DNA of 12,582 bases, taken from JAZLJD01 sp045617725. GTDB lineage: Bacteria > Bacillota > Clostridia > Lachnospirales > Lachnospiraceae. Positions 1-6,752 of this stretch are shown one piece after another. Position numbers and translations under genes: made by a program. The stretch's first letter is position 1. Each line of letters begins with the position of its first letter. The notes under the pieces are model-generated. The model was not told the DNA's origin and did not search any database. It was given only the letters and a program-made list of their open reading frames with translations. Location of the stretch: assembly GCA_045617725.1 (NCBI GenBank), contig JAZLJD010000053.1, forward strand, positions 1-12,582. The letters are read 5' to 3'.

Positions 1-111
1 TAGTGTGAAAAATGCAGGCATTTTTCACGCGACACTTTGTGTCGCAATCCGTAGCAGCTTCGCTGCAATGCAGTGAAGGGCTAAATATACCGGATTGCGA
101 AATGCGGGGAT
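1..111 (+). repeat. Structured 111-bp repeat unit, left copy (L)
   Basis: This copy matches 12411-12521; counting the shared first bases of the following unit (to 121 and 12531), 117 of 121 bases agree. The differences are all transitions, at positions 31, 58, 66 and 70. Visible structure: hairpin A pairs 5-15 with 18-28 (11 bp, 2-nt loop); hairpin B pairs 29-35 with 39-45 (7 bp, TTT loop); hairpin C pairs 58-66 with 70-78 (9 bp, AAT loop). A 10-bp long-range pairing joins 42-51 to 91-100, enclosing hairpin C and competing with the 3' arm of B. The unit ends in GCGGGGATTAG, which acts as the ribosome binding region of the gene starting at 116. A 23-codon reading frame (GTG at 5, TGA at 74-76) runs through it but is probably not a real gene. 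No transposase and no promoter can be recognised. The strand is given relative to the operon. Confidence 0.9.
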
Positions 112-118
112 TAGTATG
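104..118 (+). promoter_or_regulatory. Repeat-borne ribosome binding site and start codon of the first operon gene
   Basis: GGGGA at 106-110 is followed by TTAGT and ATG at 116-118, a good Shine-Dalgarno at 5-nt spacing. The same string, GGATTAGT then RTG AAA, recurs at 12407-12420 and 12518-12531, each time at the start of a repeat unit. The first gene therefore takes its translation start from the repeat: it diverges from the repeat only after the second codon (AAA, 119-121). This context makes ATG 116 a better start than the in-frame TTG at 95, which lies inside the long-range stem and has no Shine-Dalgarno. Confidence 0.75.
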
Positions 119-1654
119 AAACAGATTGTAAAGTGGTGGGACCGTATTTTCCGCCCCAAGAATAAAAACGTCAAAACGCCTGATGTTTCAAAGATTTTCA
201 TGTGGCTGGCTGTCTGCTATTTTGCCTTTACGACGGCCTGGATTTTGGTGGCCGGTCATTATGCCGTTCCGAATCAGGATGATTATTATACGGGTTATGA
301 GGTTTATCAAAGCCTTCGGGAAGGCAACCGGGTCGGAGCAGTAGAGTTTGTTAAGCAGGCCGCCGACAGGACGATCGATGTGTATCGGACCTGGGGAGGC
401 AACTATACTTCTCCTTTCTTCTGTGCCCTGCAGATTTTTGTTTTTAATGAAGATTATTACCGGTTCGAGGTTTTGTTTATCCTGGCAATTGTTGTTGCCG
501 GCCTGTTCTTTTTCAACAATGTCCTTTTGAAAGGCTTTTCAGAGCTTTCCCGCGAAAGCCGTATCACGCTGAATATGCTTTTTATCACACTGGCGCTTCA
601 ATTCGTACCTTCACCGTATGAGGCATATTACTGGTTCGTGGGAAGCTTCTACAATACTTGCGGCCTTGCTTTTGGCGCAGCCGTAATCGGAATGCTTATT
701 TCCTATAAGAGAAAGCCGGCGGTTTATAAGCTTATTATTGCTGTGGTGCTGGCCGTATTATCGGGTGGTTGCAATTATTCCTCCTTCCTTGTACAGCTTC
801 TTGTGATGGCTTTGTACCTCCTTGATCTGTATGCGGATAAAGCCGTTTCGCTTAAGGTGAAGGTGCCGGTTACGCTGGTTTCGCTGTTCTGGCTTGCCTG
901 CTCGCTGCTTTCGATTCTTGCACCCGGCAATGCGGAGCGCGGTCAGTATTCGGAGGGCTACGGCTTCGTGAAGGCCATTCTCTATTCGTTTGCGTATGCA
1001 GCGGATTTTGCAATTCAGAACTTCTCGGCGGCCATACTTATTTTCCTTGTATTGCTTGCCGTTTTGGTGACTCCGTCCCTTAAGAAGTCGGAGTTTCAAT
1101 TTAAGAATCCGATTCTTGTGCTGCTTATAAGCTTTGGCATACTTGCGTCCTGCTTTACGCCCACGCTCTATGCCCAGGCCGAAAAGGGCCAGCCCAGAGT
1201 CTTTAATATTATCTTTTGGTACTATCTCTTTATGCTTTGCTTTATGACGGTTTATCTGTGCGGCTATCATGTAAAGAGAGCCGGCCATAAGGATTTCTTA
1301 AGAACGGAATCCGTGAAGAAGCTGATTCCGGCGCTTATCCTGCTTACGCTTGTGTCTACCGTATGCATTTCGAAGGAGCCAGTCTGGCTCAAGGCGGAGG
1401 AAGGCTTCTTTGATACAACGCTCATGAGCTTTAAGGGCCTTATGGACGAACGGGAAGATTTCTATAAGGCGCATGTCGGCGAGGATGTGGTGGTTTCCGA
1501 GATTCCGATTCCGACGGTGTTTGAAGGCCTTAAGGAGATAGAAGAGGAACCTTCCTATTGGATCAATGATTCCGTTTGTACCTATTACGGCGTAAAGAGT
1601 GTCCGCATGGATCGAAGTCTTCCGATTGGAGAATTAAGAGTACTGACAGAATAG
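116..1654 (+). CDS. Polytopic membrane protein, DUF6056-like, possible GT-C glycosyltransferase
   Basis: This is a 512-residue protein with a short basic cytoplasmic N-terminus, a first membrane helix near residues 26-47, and roughly ten hydrophobic segments up to about residue 430. A hydrophilic tail of about 80 residues follows. Directly after the first helix comes QDDYY (54-58), and then YRTWGGNY near 90-97. An acidic pair in the first outer loop, followed by an aromatic W-G-x-Y stretch, is what I associate with DUF6056 and more loosely with GT-C enzymes that use lipid-linked sugar donors on the outer face. The tail has a W-I-N...YYGVKS segment that also fits DUF6056 as I remember it. The likely role is transfer of a sugar or other group to the exported glycan, but this is inference. 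It opens the operon and its start is supplied by the repeat. The alternative TTG start at 95 would add seven residues. It could also be a membrane protein without catalytic activity. Confidence 0.8.
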   Translation: MKQIVKWWDRIFRPKNKNVKTPDVSKIFMWLAVCYFAFTTAWILVAGHYAVPNQDDYYTGYEVYQSLREGNRVGAVEFVKQAADRTIDVYRTWGGNYTSPFFCALQIFVFNEDYYRFEVLFILAIVVAGLFFFNNVLLKGFSELSRESRITLNMLFITLALQFVPSPYEAYYWFVGSFYNTCGLAFGAAVIGMLISYKRKPAVYKLIIAVVLAVLSGGCNYSSFLVQLLVMALYLLDLYADKAVSLKVKVPVTLVSLFWLACSLLSILAPGNAERGQYSEGYGFVKAILYSFAYAADFAIQNFSAAILIFLVLLAVLVTPSLKKSEFQFKNPILVLLISFGILASCFTPTLYAQAEKGQPRVFNIIFWYYLFMLCFMTVYLCGYHVKRAGHKDFLRTESVKKLIPALILLTLVSTVCISKEPVWLKAEEGFFDTTLMSFKGLMDEREDFYKAHVGEDVVVSEIPIPTVFEGLKEIEEEPSYWINDSVCTYYGVKSVRMDRSLPIGELRVLTE

Positions 1655-1666
1655 CGAGGTGAAATC

Positions 1667-3154
1667 GTGGAAAAGAACAGTCGTAAGTCCCATATTTATG
1701 AATCCTATGGAGTCCTTCTTTTTGACCTCCTTGTGATTGTGGTGTCCTATATTCTTGCGATGCTGCTTCGGTTTAAGTCGCTTAAGTATTTCTATTTCGG
1801 CTCCCTGCACATGAACGTCTGTGCGATTGTTCTCCTGCTTACGCTGCTTTACTATGCGGTGGCGGCACCCGGCGAGAATTTCATAAAACGCGGTCTGTTT
1901 GTGGAATTCCTGGCAGTGTTTAAGCAGAGCGTTGTTCTGCTTGCCACGCTGGCTGTGATTCTGTTTGCTTTCCAAAAGGGCAATGACTATTCCCGTTTCG
2001 TCGGTGGTGCGTTTATTGTCATCAATGCGGTACTGACATATTTGGGGCATCTGCTTCTAAAGCGTGTGCTGCATCGGCATTTACGAAACGAAAGAAATAT
2101 GACGCACATCCTTTTTGTCACCGAGAACCGGAACATAGCGGAAATGACTCGTACGATTTTGCAAAAGTCGGATGTTTCGGATTTTCTCGATGCGATTGCC
2201 GTTTATGATGGCGAAAAACTAAGCCCGGAAGAGCGGGAAAACCTTACGATGAGCGTGAAGGAAGCTATCGTATCCGTACGTGGCGGTTCCGTTGAGAAAA
2301 TCGAGCTTACCATGCTGTTTGAACGGGAAGCCTGGGTGGAAACCCTTAGAAAGCTTGCGATGGATGAGGCGTTTATCCTGCTCCCGGATGTGGCACGCAA
2401 GGAAACAGAGCGGCTGATTGAGGACCTTGAACTCATGGGTATGGTGTGCCATTATGCCGTGGACTATGCCGATATGAACGCCAAAATCCGCCGAATCGGC
2501 GAGTATGCGGGCTATACCGTAGTCAGCTATGCACTGAGTGATTATGATTACAGGCGCAATGCGTTAAAGCGTGCGCTCGATATCGTGGGAGGCCTCGTGG
2601 GAACCCTGATTACGGGTATCCTGTTCATTTTCATTGCACCGGCCATCAAACTGGATTCCGAGGGCCCCGTTTTCTTTAAGCAGACCCGTATCGGCAAGAA
2701 CGGACGTCGCTTTACCATCTACAAGTTCCGTTCCATGTGTAAGAATGCCGAAGAAATGAAGAAGGACCTTATGGACCAAAATGAAGCGGACGGCGGTACC
2801 TTTAAGATTAAAGATGACTGCCGCGTGACGAAGGTCGGCAAGTTCCTTCGCCGTACCAGTCTGGACGAATTTCCCCAGTTCTTTAATATCTTAAAGGGTG
2901 ATATGAGCCTTGTGGGAACCCGTCCTCCGACAGAAGAAGAATTCCTCGACTACACGCCCTACCAGAAGCGCAGAATGTGCATGACACCGGGACTTACCGG
3001 ATTATGGCAGGTTAGTGGTCGCAGTAATATTAAGAAATTTGCCGACATTGTGAAGCTGGATCTTATGTATATCGATAACTGGTCCTGGGGCCTTGATATC
3101 AAGATATTGCTAAAAACAATCGTCGTTGTAATTACCGGAAAAGGTGCATCATAA
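1667..3154 (+). CDS. Polyprenyl glycosylphosphotransferase (initiating sugar-phosphate transferase)
   Basis: This 495-residue enzyme transfers a sugar-1-phosphate from a nucleotide sugar to undecaprenyl phosphate, the first step of unit assembly at the inner membrane face. The N-terminal part has about four membrane helices (roughly 13-32, 48-65, 82-102, 107-128). A variable cytoplasmic domain covers about 140-290, and the bacterial sugar transferase domain runs from K301-R302 to the end. Hallmarks of that domain are a hydrophobic segment near 310-335, YKFRSM at 352-357, the catalytic Asp-Glu pair D400-E401 within TSLDEFPQ, VGTRPP at 416-421 and LWQVSGRS from 446. Length and order match the WbaP/CpsE class. 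The GTG start at 1667 is preceded by GAGGTGAA. The family is certain. The sugar (Gal, Glc, or a diamino or deoxy sugar) cannot be read from the sequence. Confidence 0.97.
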   Translation: MEKNSRKSHIYESYGVLLFDLLVIVVSYILAMLLRFKSLKYFYFGSLHMNVCAIVLLLTLLYYAVAAPGENFIKRGLFVEFLAVFKQSVVLLATLAVILFAFQKGNDYSRFVGGAFIVINAVLTYLGHLLLKRVLHRHLRNERNMTHILFVTENRNIAEMTRTILQKSDVSDFLDAIAVYDGEKLSPEERENLTMSVKEAIVSVRGGSVEKIELTMLFEREAWVETLRKLAMDEAFILLPDVARKETERLIEDLELMGMVCHYAVDYADMNAKIRRIGEYAGYTVVSYALSDYDYRRNALKRALDIVGGLVGTLITGILFIFIAPAIKLDSEGPVFFKQTRIGKNGRRFTIYKFRSMCKNAEEMKKDLMDQNEADGGTFKIKDDCRVTKVGKFLRRTSLDEFPQFFNILKGDMSLVGTRPPTEEEFLDYTPYQKRRMCMTPGLTGLWQVSGRSNIKKFADIVKLDLMYIDNWSWGLDIKILLKTIVVVITGKGAS

Positions 3155-3157
3155 AGA

Positions 3158-3889
3158 ATGGATGAGAAGAAATTACAGCTTAAGAATGTGACGCTGGCTG
3201 CAGCGACCAGTGTGCTGGTTCCCGAGACGATTCAGGCACTTTTATACAGCATGCGTGGAATTGATTTCGGCGAGGTCGTTTTGATTACCCACAAAAAGCC
3301 GCGAAACCTTCCTAAGGGCATTACTTACAAGCATATCGATGAGATGAAGGACATTGATTCCTTCAACTACAACATGGTTTACAACCTGGGCGATTATATC
3401 AACACGGATTTCGTTCTGCTTGTGCATTACGACGGCTTTGTTGTGCATCCCGAAATGTGGCAGGATGCCTTTCTCGATTATGATTACATCGGCTCACCCT
3501 GGCCGCTCCCGAAGGTAGAGGGAACCTTCCTCGACAAGAACGGGAATCTCTGCCGCGTCGGAAACTCGGTGTCGATTCGTTCCAAACGGCTTTTGGACTT
3601 CCCGAAGAAGGCCGGAATCCCCTGGGAAACCGATGACGGATGTATGCACGAAGACGGTTTTTTATGTATTTACATTAAGGATCAACTGGAGGCGGCAGGA
3701 ATGCGTATTGCACCCCTTGAACTGGCCGCACAGTTCGGACATGAGCACATGCTTCCCGAAACAGAGGGCATCACGCCGTTTGTCTTCCATAAATGGTGGG
3801 GCACAAACGCACAGTATCCGAACTTTATCAAGAAACCCGGATTCTTCAAACGTGCTTTCCGGGTAGTAAAACGAAGGATAAAGAGATAA
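3158..3889 (+). CDS. DUF5672 family protein, probable glycosyltransferase
   Basis: This is a 243-residue soluble protein. HYDGFVV (90-96) is followed by YDYIGSPWP (108-116), VGNSVSIRS (134-142) and HEDGFLC (164-170). This succession, a 'his-x-asp-gly' strand, then 'yr-tyr-ile-gly-x-pro-trp', then 'gly-asn-x-x-x-ser-x-arg-ser', then an acidic F-x-C box, is the DUF5672 pattern. It looks like a GT-A-type fold in which the acidic boxes could hold metal and donor. DUF5672 genes are commonly found among glycosyltransferases, so an intracellular sugar transfer onto the lipid-linked unit is the likely role, but no member activity is assumed here. The C-terminus is strongly basic, as in membrane-associated transferases. 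The start is the weakest in the operon: ATG 3158 lies 3 nt after the previous stop, and the best Shine-Dalgarno-like string (AAGGTG, 3140-3145) is about 12 nt away. Coupling to the upstream gene is likely. Confidence 0.9.
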   Translation: MDEKKLQLKNVTLAAATSVLVPETIQALLYSMRGIDFGEVVLITHKKPRNLPKGITYKHIDEMKDIDSFNYNMVYNLGDYINTDFVLLVHYDGFVVHPEMWQDAFLDYDYIGSPWPLPKVEGTFLDKNGNLCRVGNSVSIRSKRLLDFPKKAGIPWETDDGCMHEDGFLCIYIKDQLEAAGMRIAPLELAAQFGHEHMLPETEGITPFVFHKWWGTNAQYPNFIKKPGFFKRAFRVVKRRIKR

Positions 3890-4731
3890 TGGTTTACGAT
3901 TGCTTTTTATTTTTTAACGAACTGGATATTTTGGATTTGCGACTTCATGTACTTTCGGAGGAAGTGGATTACTTTGTAATCGGTGAGGCGACCACGACCT
4001 TCTCGGGCGAAAAGAAACCCTTGTACTATCTCAAAAATCAAAAGCTGTTTAAAGAATTTGAAGATCGTATTATCCATGTGACGATTGACGATGATTGGGA
4101 TGTAGATACCCATGAGAGGGATTCCAGACAGAAGGACCGCATCATAGAAGGAATTCGTGATCGTGTCCGGGATGAGGATATCATTCTGTTTTCGGATGTG
4201 GATGAGATTCCGAATCCCATAAAGGTGCATGAAATCAAGGAAGCCTTTCGGGATGACTGCATCTATTCTTTTGCGCAGCGTATGTACTATGTTTATATGA
4301 ACATGGAAGAGGTTTCCGGAAAGCTTCTTGCATACTCCGGTGACTGGGATGATGTTCCGAGGAAACAGTGGCTTGGAAGTAAAGCCTGCACCTACGGATA
4401 TTTTAGGAGAAACAATCTGGTACTTACGGACCTTCGGTGTCCGGAGAGCCGGCAGGGAGGTGTCCGCGTTTCGGATGGCGGATGGCATTTCGGATATATG
4501 GGCGGCCATAATACCCCTGTGTATAAGCGAATTATCCATAAGATTAAGAGTGCGGCACATCAGGAATATAATAACTGGCGTATTTTTATCCGCCTTCCCA
4601 AGCGCCTTCGGAATCTACAGGATTTATTCGGACGCGATGCGGAATTTGTAATCTCCGAGATTGATGAAAGCTATCCCGTATACCTCAGGGAACATCTTAA
4701 GAAGTACAGGCACTATATACGCAAAAAGTAA
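3889..4731 (+). CDS. Glycosyltransferase family 17 protein
   Basis: This is a 280-residue protein starting at the ATG that shares one base with the previous stop (TAATG at 3887-3891), with AAGGA at about 3874-3878 upstream. CFLFFNELDILDLRL (5-19) and VDYFVIGEATTTFSG (26-40) are near-textbook GT17 N-terminal strands. FSDVDEIP contains the D103-V104-D105 metal/donor motif, and WHFGYMGG (199-206) is the conserved C-terminal box. GT17 was defined on the animal enzyme that adds bisecting GlcNAc. Bacterial members sit in surface-glycan loci, with donor and acceptor mostly unknown. I infer a cytoplasmic transferase acting on the lipid-linked unit. The basic tail (about 244-280) may bind membrane. 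The gene looks AT-richer than its 5' neighbours: bases 4021-4080 count 17 G+C of 60, against 34 of 60 for 3481-3540. An in-frame upstream extension to 3793 lies wholly inside the previous gene and was not used. Confidence 0.93.
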   Translation: MVYDCFLFFNELDILDLRLHVLSEEVDYFVIGEATTTFSGEKKPLYYLKNQKLFKEFEDRIIHVTIDDDWDVDTHERDSRQKDRIIEGIRDRVRDEDIILFSDVDEIPNPIKVHEIKEAFRDDCIYSFAQRMYYVYMNMEEVSGKLLAYSGDWDDVPRKQWLGSKACTYGYFRRNNLVLTDLRCPESRQGGVRVSDGGWHFGYMGGHNTPVYKRIIHKIKSAAHQEYNNWRIFIRLPKRLRNLQDLFGRDAEFVISEIDESYPVYLREHLKKYRHYIRKK

Positions 4732-4748
4732 GACAAGGAGTAGTCAGA

Positions 4749-5762
4749 ATGCTTGCAACCGAAATCTACGAGGGCTCAGGCCTTGGTAATCAGTTGTTTT
4801 TCTATGTTGCAACCCGTGCAATCGCCATGGACCGCGGGCTTTCTTTCGGTACCGTAACTCCGGAGTTCTTTGCCAATAATATGCATTCCGACTGTGGCAT
4901 GTATTTCATGGACATCAATCCCGGCACCGAAGTAAGCGGAGAAGGAATGCCCACCTACGAGGAACGGGAAGTACGATACTATACAGGAAACTCTAATCAT
5001 GATTTAACAAATGGAGCATATATAGCAGGCCCCGACCCGGGACTTTGGGATGTGCAGGACGGAACCTTAATAAGCGGCAACCTGCAGGATGAAAGTTACT
5101 TTATAAAACATAAAGAGGAGCTTAAGGAATGGCTTAAGGTAAAGCCCGAATATGACTGTATGGAGTATTCGGACCCGGATCTTTGTATCCTCCATATACG
5201 TTGCAGTGATTACATGAATAATCCCGAGCTGTATCTTCGCAAAAAATACTGGGTAAAGGGAATAAAACGTATGAAGGAACACAACCCTGACATGCGGTTC
5301 ATGATTATCACGAATGACGTAACGGCGGCCGGACGGCTGCTTCCCGGTATACCGGCCTATAACTTTGACCTTGCCAAGGATTATTCCATAATAAAAAACG
5401 CCCGTAATTTATTGCTGTCGAATTCATCCTTTACCTTGTTCCCCGTATTTACCAGCGAGTTTGAGCAGTACATCATCGCACCGAAATATTGGGCAAGACA
5501 TAATGTGAGTAACGGATATTGGGCAAGCGAGCAAAATATTTATTCAGGATTTAACTATATGGACCGAAAAGGACGCCTGTTTACCGCTGCGGAGTGCAGA
5601 ACGGAGCTTGCCGCCTTTAAAACGACGAAAGAATACCAAAAGCACTTGAAACCTCTTCGGGGTATCCATCTTTTGACGGCGCGTTTGAAAGTGAAACGAA
5701 TCCGTGCGGTATTCTGGTGCGAGAGAATCGTACGCTCCTTACGGAGAAGACTTCATCTTTAA
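4749..5762 (+). CDS. GT11 (alpha-1,2-fucosyltransferase-like) glycosyltransferase
   Basis: This is a 337-residue protein with an excellent AAGGAG (4735-4740) 8 nt before its ATG. GLGNQLFFYV (11-20) is the GT11 N-terminal signature. HIRCSDY (149-155) corresponds to the fucosyltransferase motif normally written H-x-R-R-x-D, and ITNDVTAAGRLL near 190 and LLSNSSFTLFPVF near 224 match later GT11 strands. GT11 enzymes use GDP-fucose (or a relative) in the cytoplasm and give alpha-1,2 links. Here the second arginine of motif I is cysteine, so the donor may differ or activity may be reduced. The C-terminal 35 residues are very rich in Arg and Lys, suggesting a membrane-surface anchor. Parts of the gene are AT-rich (5101-5160: 21 G+C of 60). 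The family is clear, but fucose as donor is only the default guess. Confidence 0.9.
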   Translation: MLATEIYEGSGLGNQLFFYVATRAIAMDRGLSFGTVTPEFFANNMHSDCGMYFMDINPGTEVSGEGMPTYEEREVRYYTGNSNHDLTNGAYIAGPDPGLWDVQDGTLISGNLQDESYFIKHKEELKEWLKVKPEYDCMEYSDPDLCILHIRCSDYMNNPELYLRKKYWVKGIKRMKEHNPDMRFMIITNDVTAAGRLLPGIPAYNFDLAKDYSIIKNARNLLLSNSSFTLFPVFTSEFEQYIIAPKYWARHNVSNGYWASEQNIYSGFNYMDRKGRLFTAAECRTELAAFKTTKEYQKHLKPLRGIHLLTARLKVKRIRAVFWCERIVRSLRRRLHL

Positions 5763-5774
5763 GGGATTAATGCT

Positions 5775-6752
5775 ATGAGTGAGAAACCACTAGTTTCCAT
5801 ATGTCTTTTAACCTATAACCATGCGCCCTATATAAGAAGGGCTCTGGATGGTTTTTTAATGCAGAAAACGGATTATCCTCTGGAAATCGTCATTCATGAT
5901 GACTGTTCCACCGACGGAGCTCAGGATATTATCCGGGAATATGTGGCTCAAAATCCGTCTCTTTACAATGCGATTTTGCAAAAGGAGAACCAGTGGTCCA
6001 AGATTCGCGACGGTGTGACCGAGCTTCTGATCGGAGCTGCCAAGGGAAAGTACATTCTTTTTTGCGAAGGCGATGATTACTGGACCGATCCTTTAAAGCT
6101 TCAGAAGCAGGTCGACTATATGGAGGCACATCCGAATTGTTCCATGTGCATCCATGCCGTGAATGTAGTTAATCTTTCCGGGGATGGGAAAGGTGATGTA
6201 GTAAAGACCGGCGAGAAGCATGCCCACCGGGGAGACTATACTTTTTCGCCTGCGGAGATTATAGGAAGTCAGGCCGGAACCGCCTGCACCTGTTCCTACT
6301 GCATGCGACGGGAGCATCTTCTTTCCTGGCCGGCATTTTATAAGGCCGCCGATGTGGGCGATTATCCGCTCAGTGTGCTTCTTTCCTTAAAGGGCGACGT
6401 GTACTACATGGACGAGCTGATGGCCGACTATTTGGAGATGCATGAAGGCTCCTGGAGTGATATGATGTACAGGGATGATAAGAAGCTTCTTGCCCATGCC
6501 CGTTGCATGGAGCAGATGATGCTTCTTTTGGAGGAGTATTCCGGGCATCGTTACACGGAAGCCGTCGAAAAACAGCTCCTTTACGCGCAGTATCAGGTTG
6601 CGCTGTTATCCCATGATTATAAAAAATTAACTTCGGCGCGGCTTCGGCGTGTTGTCAGAGAGCATCACGGCCTTAAGGAACGTACGAAGTTTGTGCTTAA
6701 GAGATTTTTCCCGTTTTTGGAAGGAATCCGGGCAAGGAAAGGCAATGTATGA
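5775..6752 (+). CDS. Family 2 glycosyltransferase
   Basis: This is a 325-residue GT-A transferase. VSICLLTYNH (7-16) forms the first strand, HDDCSTDG (41-48) is the nucleotide-binding loop, and EGDDYW (98-103) contains the D100-D101 metal site followed by TDPLKLQKQ. This arrangement is typical of GT2 enzymes of capsule and O-antigen loci that have an E-G-D-D-Y-W box. The C-terminal half is less conserved and ends in a basic stretch (about 290-325) suited to peripheral membrane binding. Role: addition of one hexose or amino sugar to the lipid-linked unit from a nucleotide sugar. The linkage is not predictable. AAGGGA (5761-5766) gives a good ribosome binding site 8 nt from ATG 5775. Its stop overlaps the next start by 4 nt (ATGA), so its translation is probably coupled to the aminotransferase. 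Confidence 0.95.
   Translation: MSEKPLVSICLLTYNHAPYIRRALDGFLMQKTDYPLEIVIHDDCSTDGAQDIIREYVAQNPSLYNAILQKENQWSKIRDGVTELLIGAAKGKYILFCEGDDYWTDPLKLQKQVDYMEAHPNCSMCIHAVNVVNLSGDGKGDVVKTGEKHAHRGDYTFSPAEIIGSQAGTACTCSYCMRREHLLSWPAFYKAADVGDYPLSVLLSLKGDVYYMDELMADYLEMHEGSWSDMMYRDDKKLLAHARCMEQMMLLLEEYSGHRYTEAVEKQLLYAQYQVALLSHDYKKLTSARLRRVVREHHGLKERTKFVLKRFFPFLEGIRARKGNV

Noticed and set aside
5..76. 23-codon GTG frame in the repeat as a genuine small gene
   Set aside because: The third copy shifts frame through a loop insertion while keeping the hairpin, so structure rather than peptide seems conserved; listed only as a finding to test.
95..115. In-frame TTG start seven codons upstream of the first gene's ATG
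   Set aside because: It lies inside the repeat's long-range stem and has no Shine-Dalgarno, whereas ATG 116 follows GGGGA at 5 nt and matches the RTG found at the same place in every unit.
1..115. Promoter for the operon inside the left repeat
   Set aside because: TAAATATAC at 82-90 is vaguely -10-like but no -35 element at 16-18 nt can be matched; transcription may start before the window.
758..1288. 176-codon minus-strand frame opposite the first gene
   Set aside because: The Lys/Arg/His-rich translation is what hydrophobic membrane codons give on the opposite strand.
3793..3888. Upstream extension of the GT17 gene by 32 codons
   Set aside because: It lies entirely within the coding part of the DUF5672 gene, and GT17 homology begins at the ATG at 3889 (VYDCFLFF).
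3907..4560. 217-codon open frame on the minus strand
   Set aside because: It is a shadow of the GT17 gene; no family features and no plausible operon partner on that strand.
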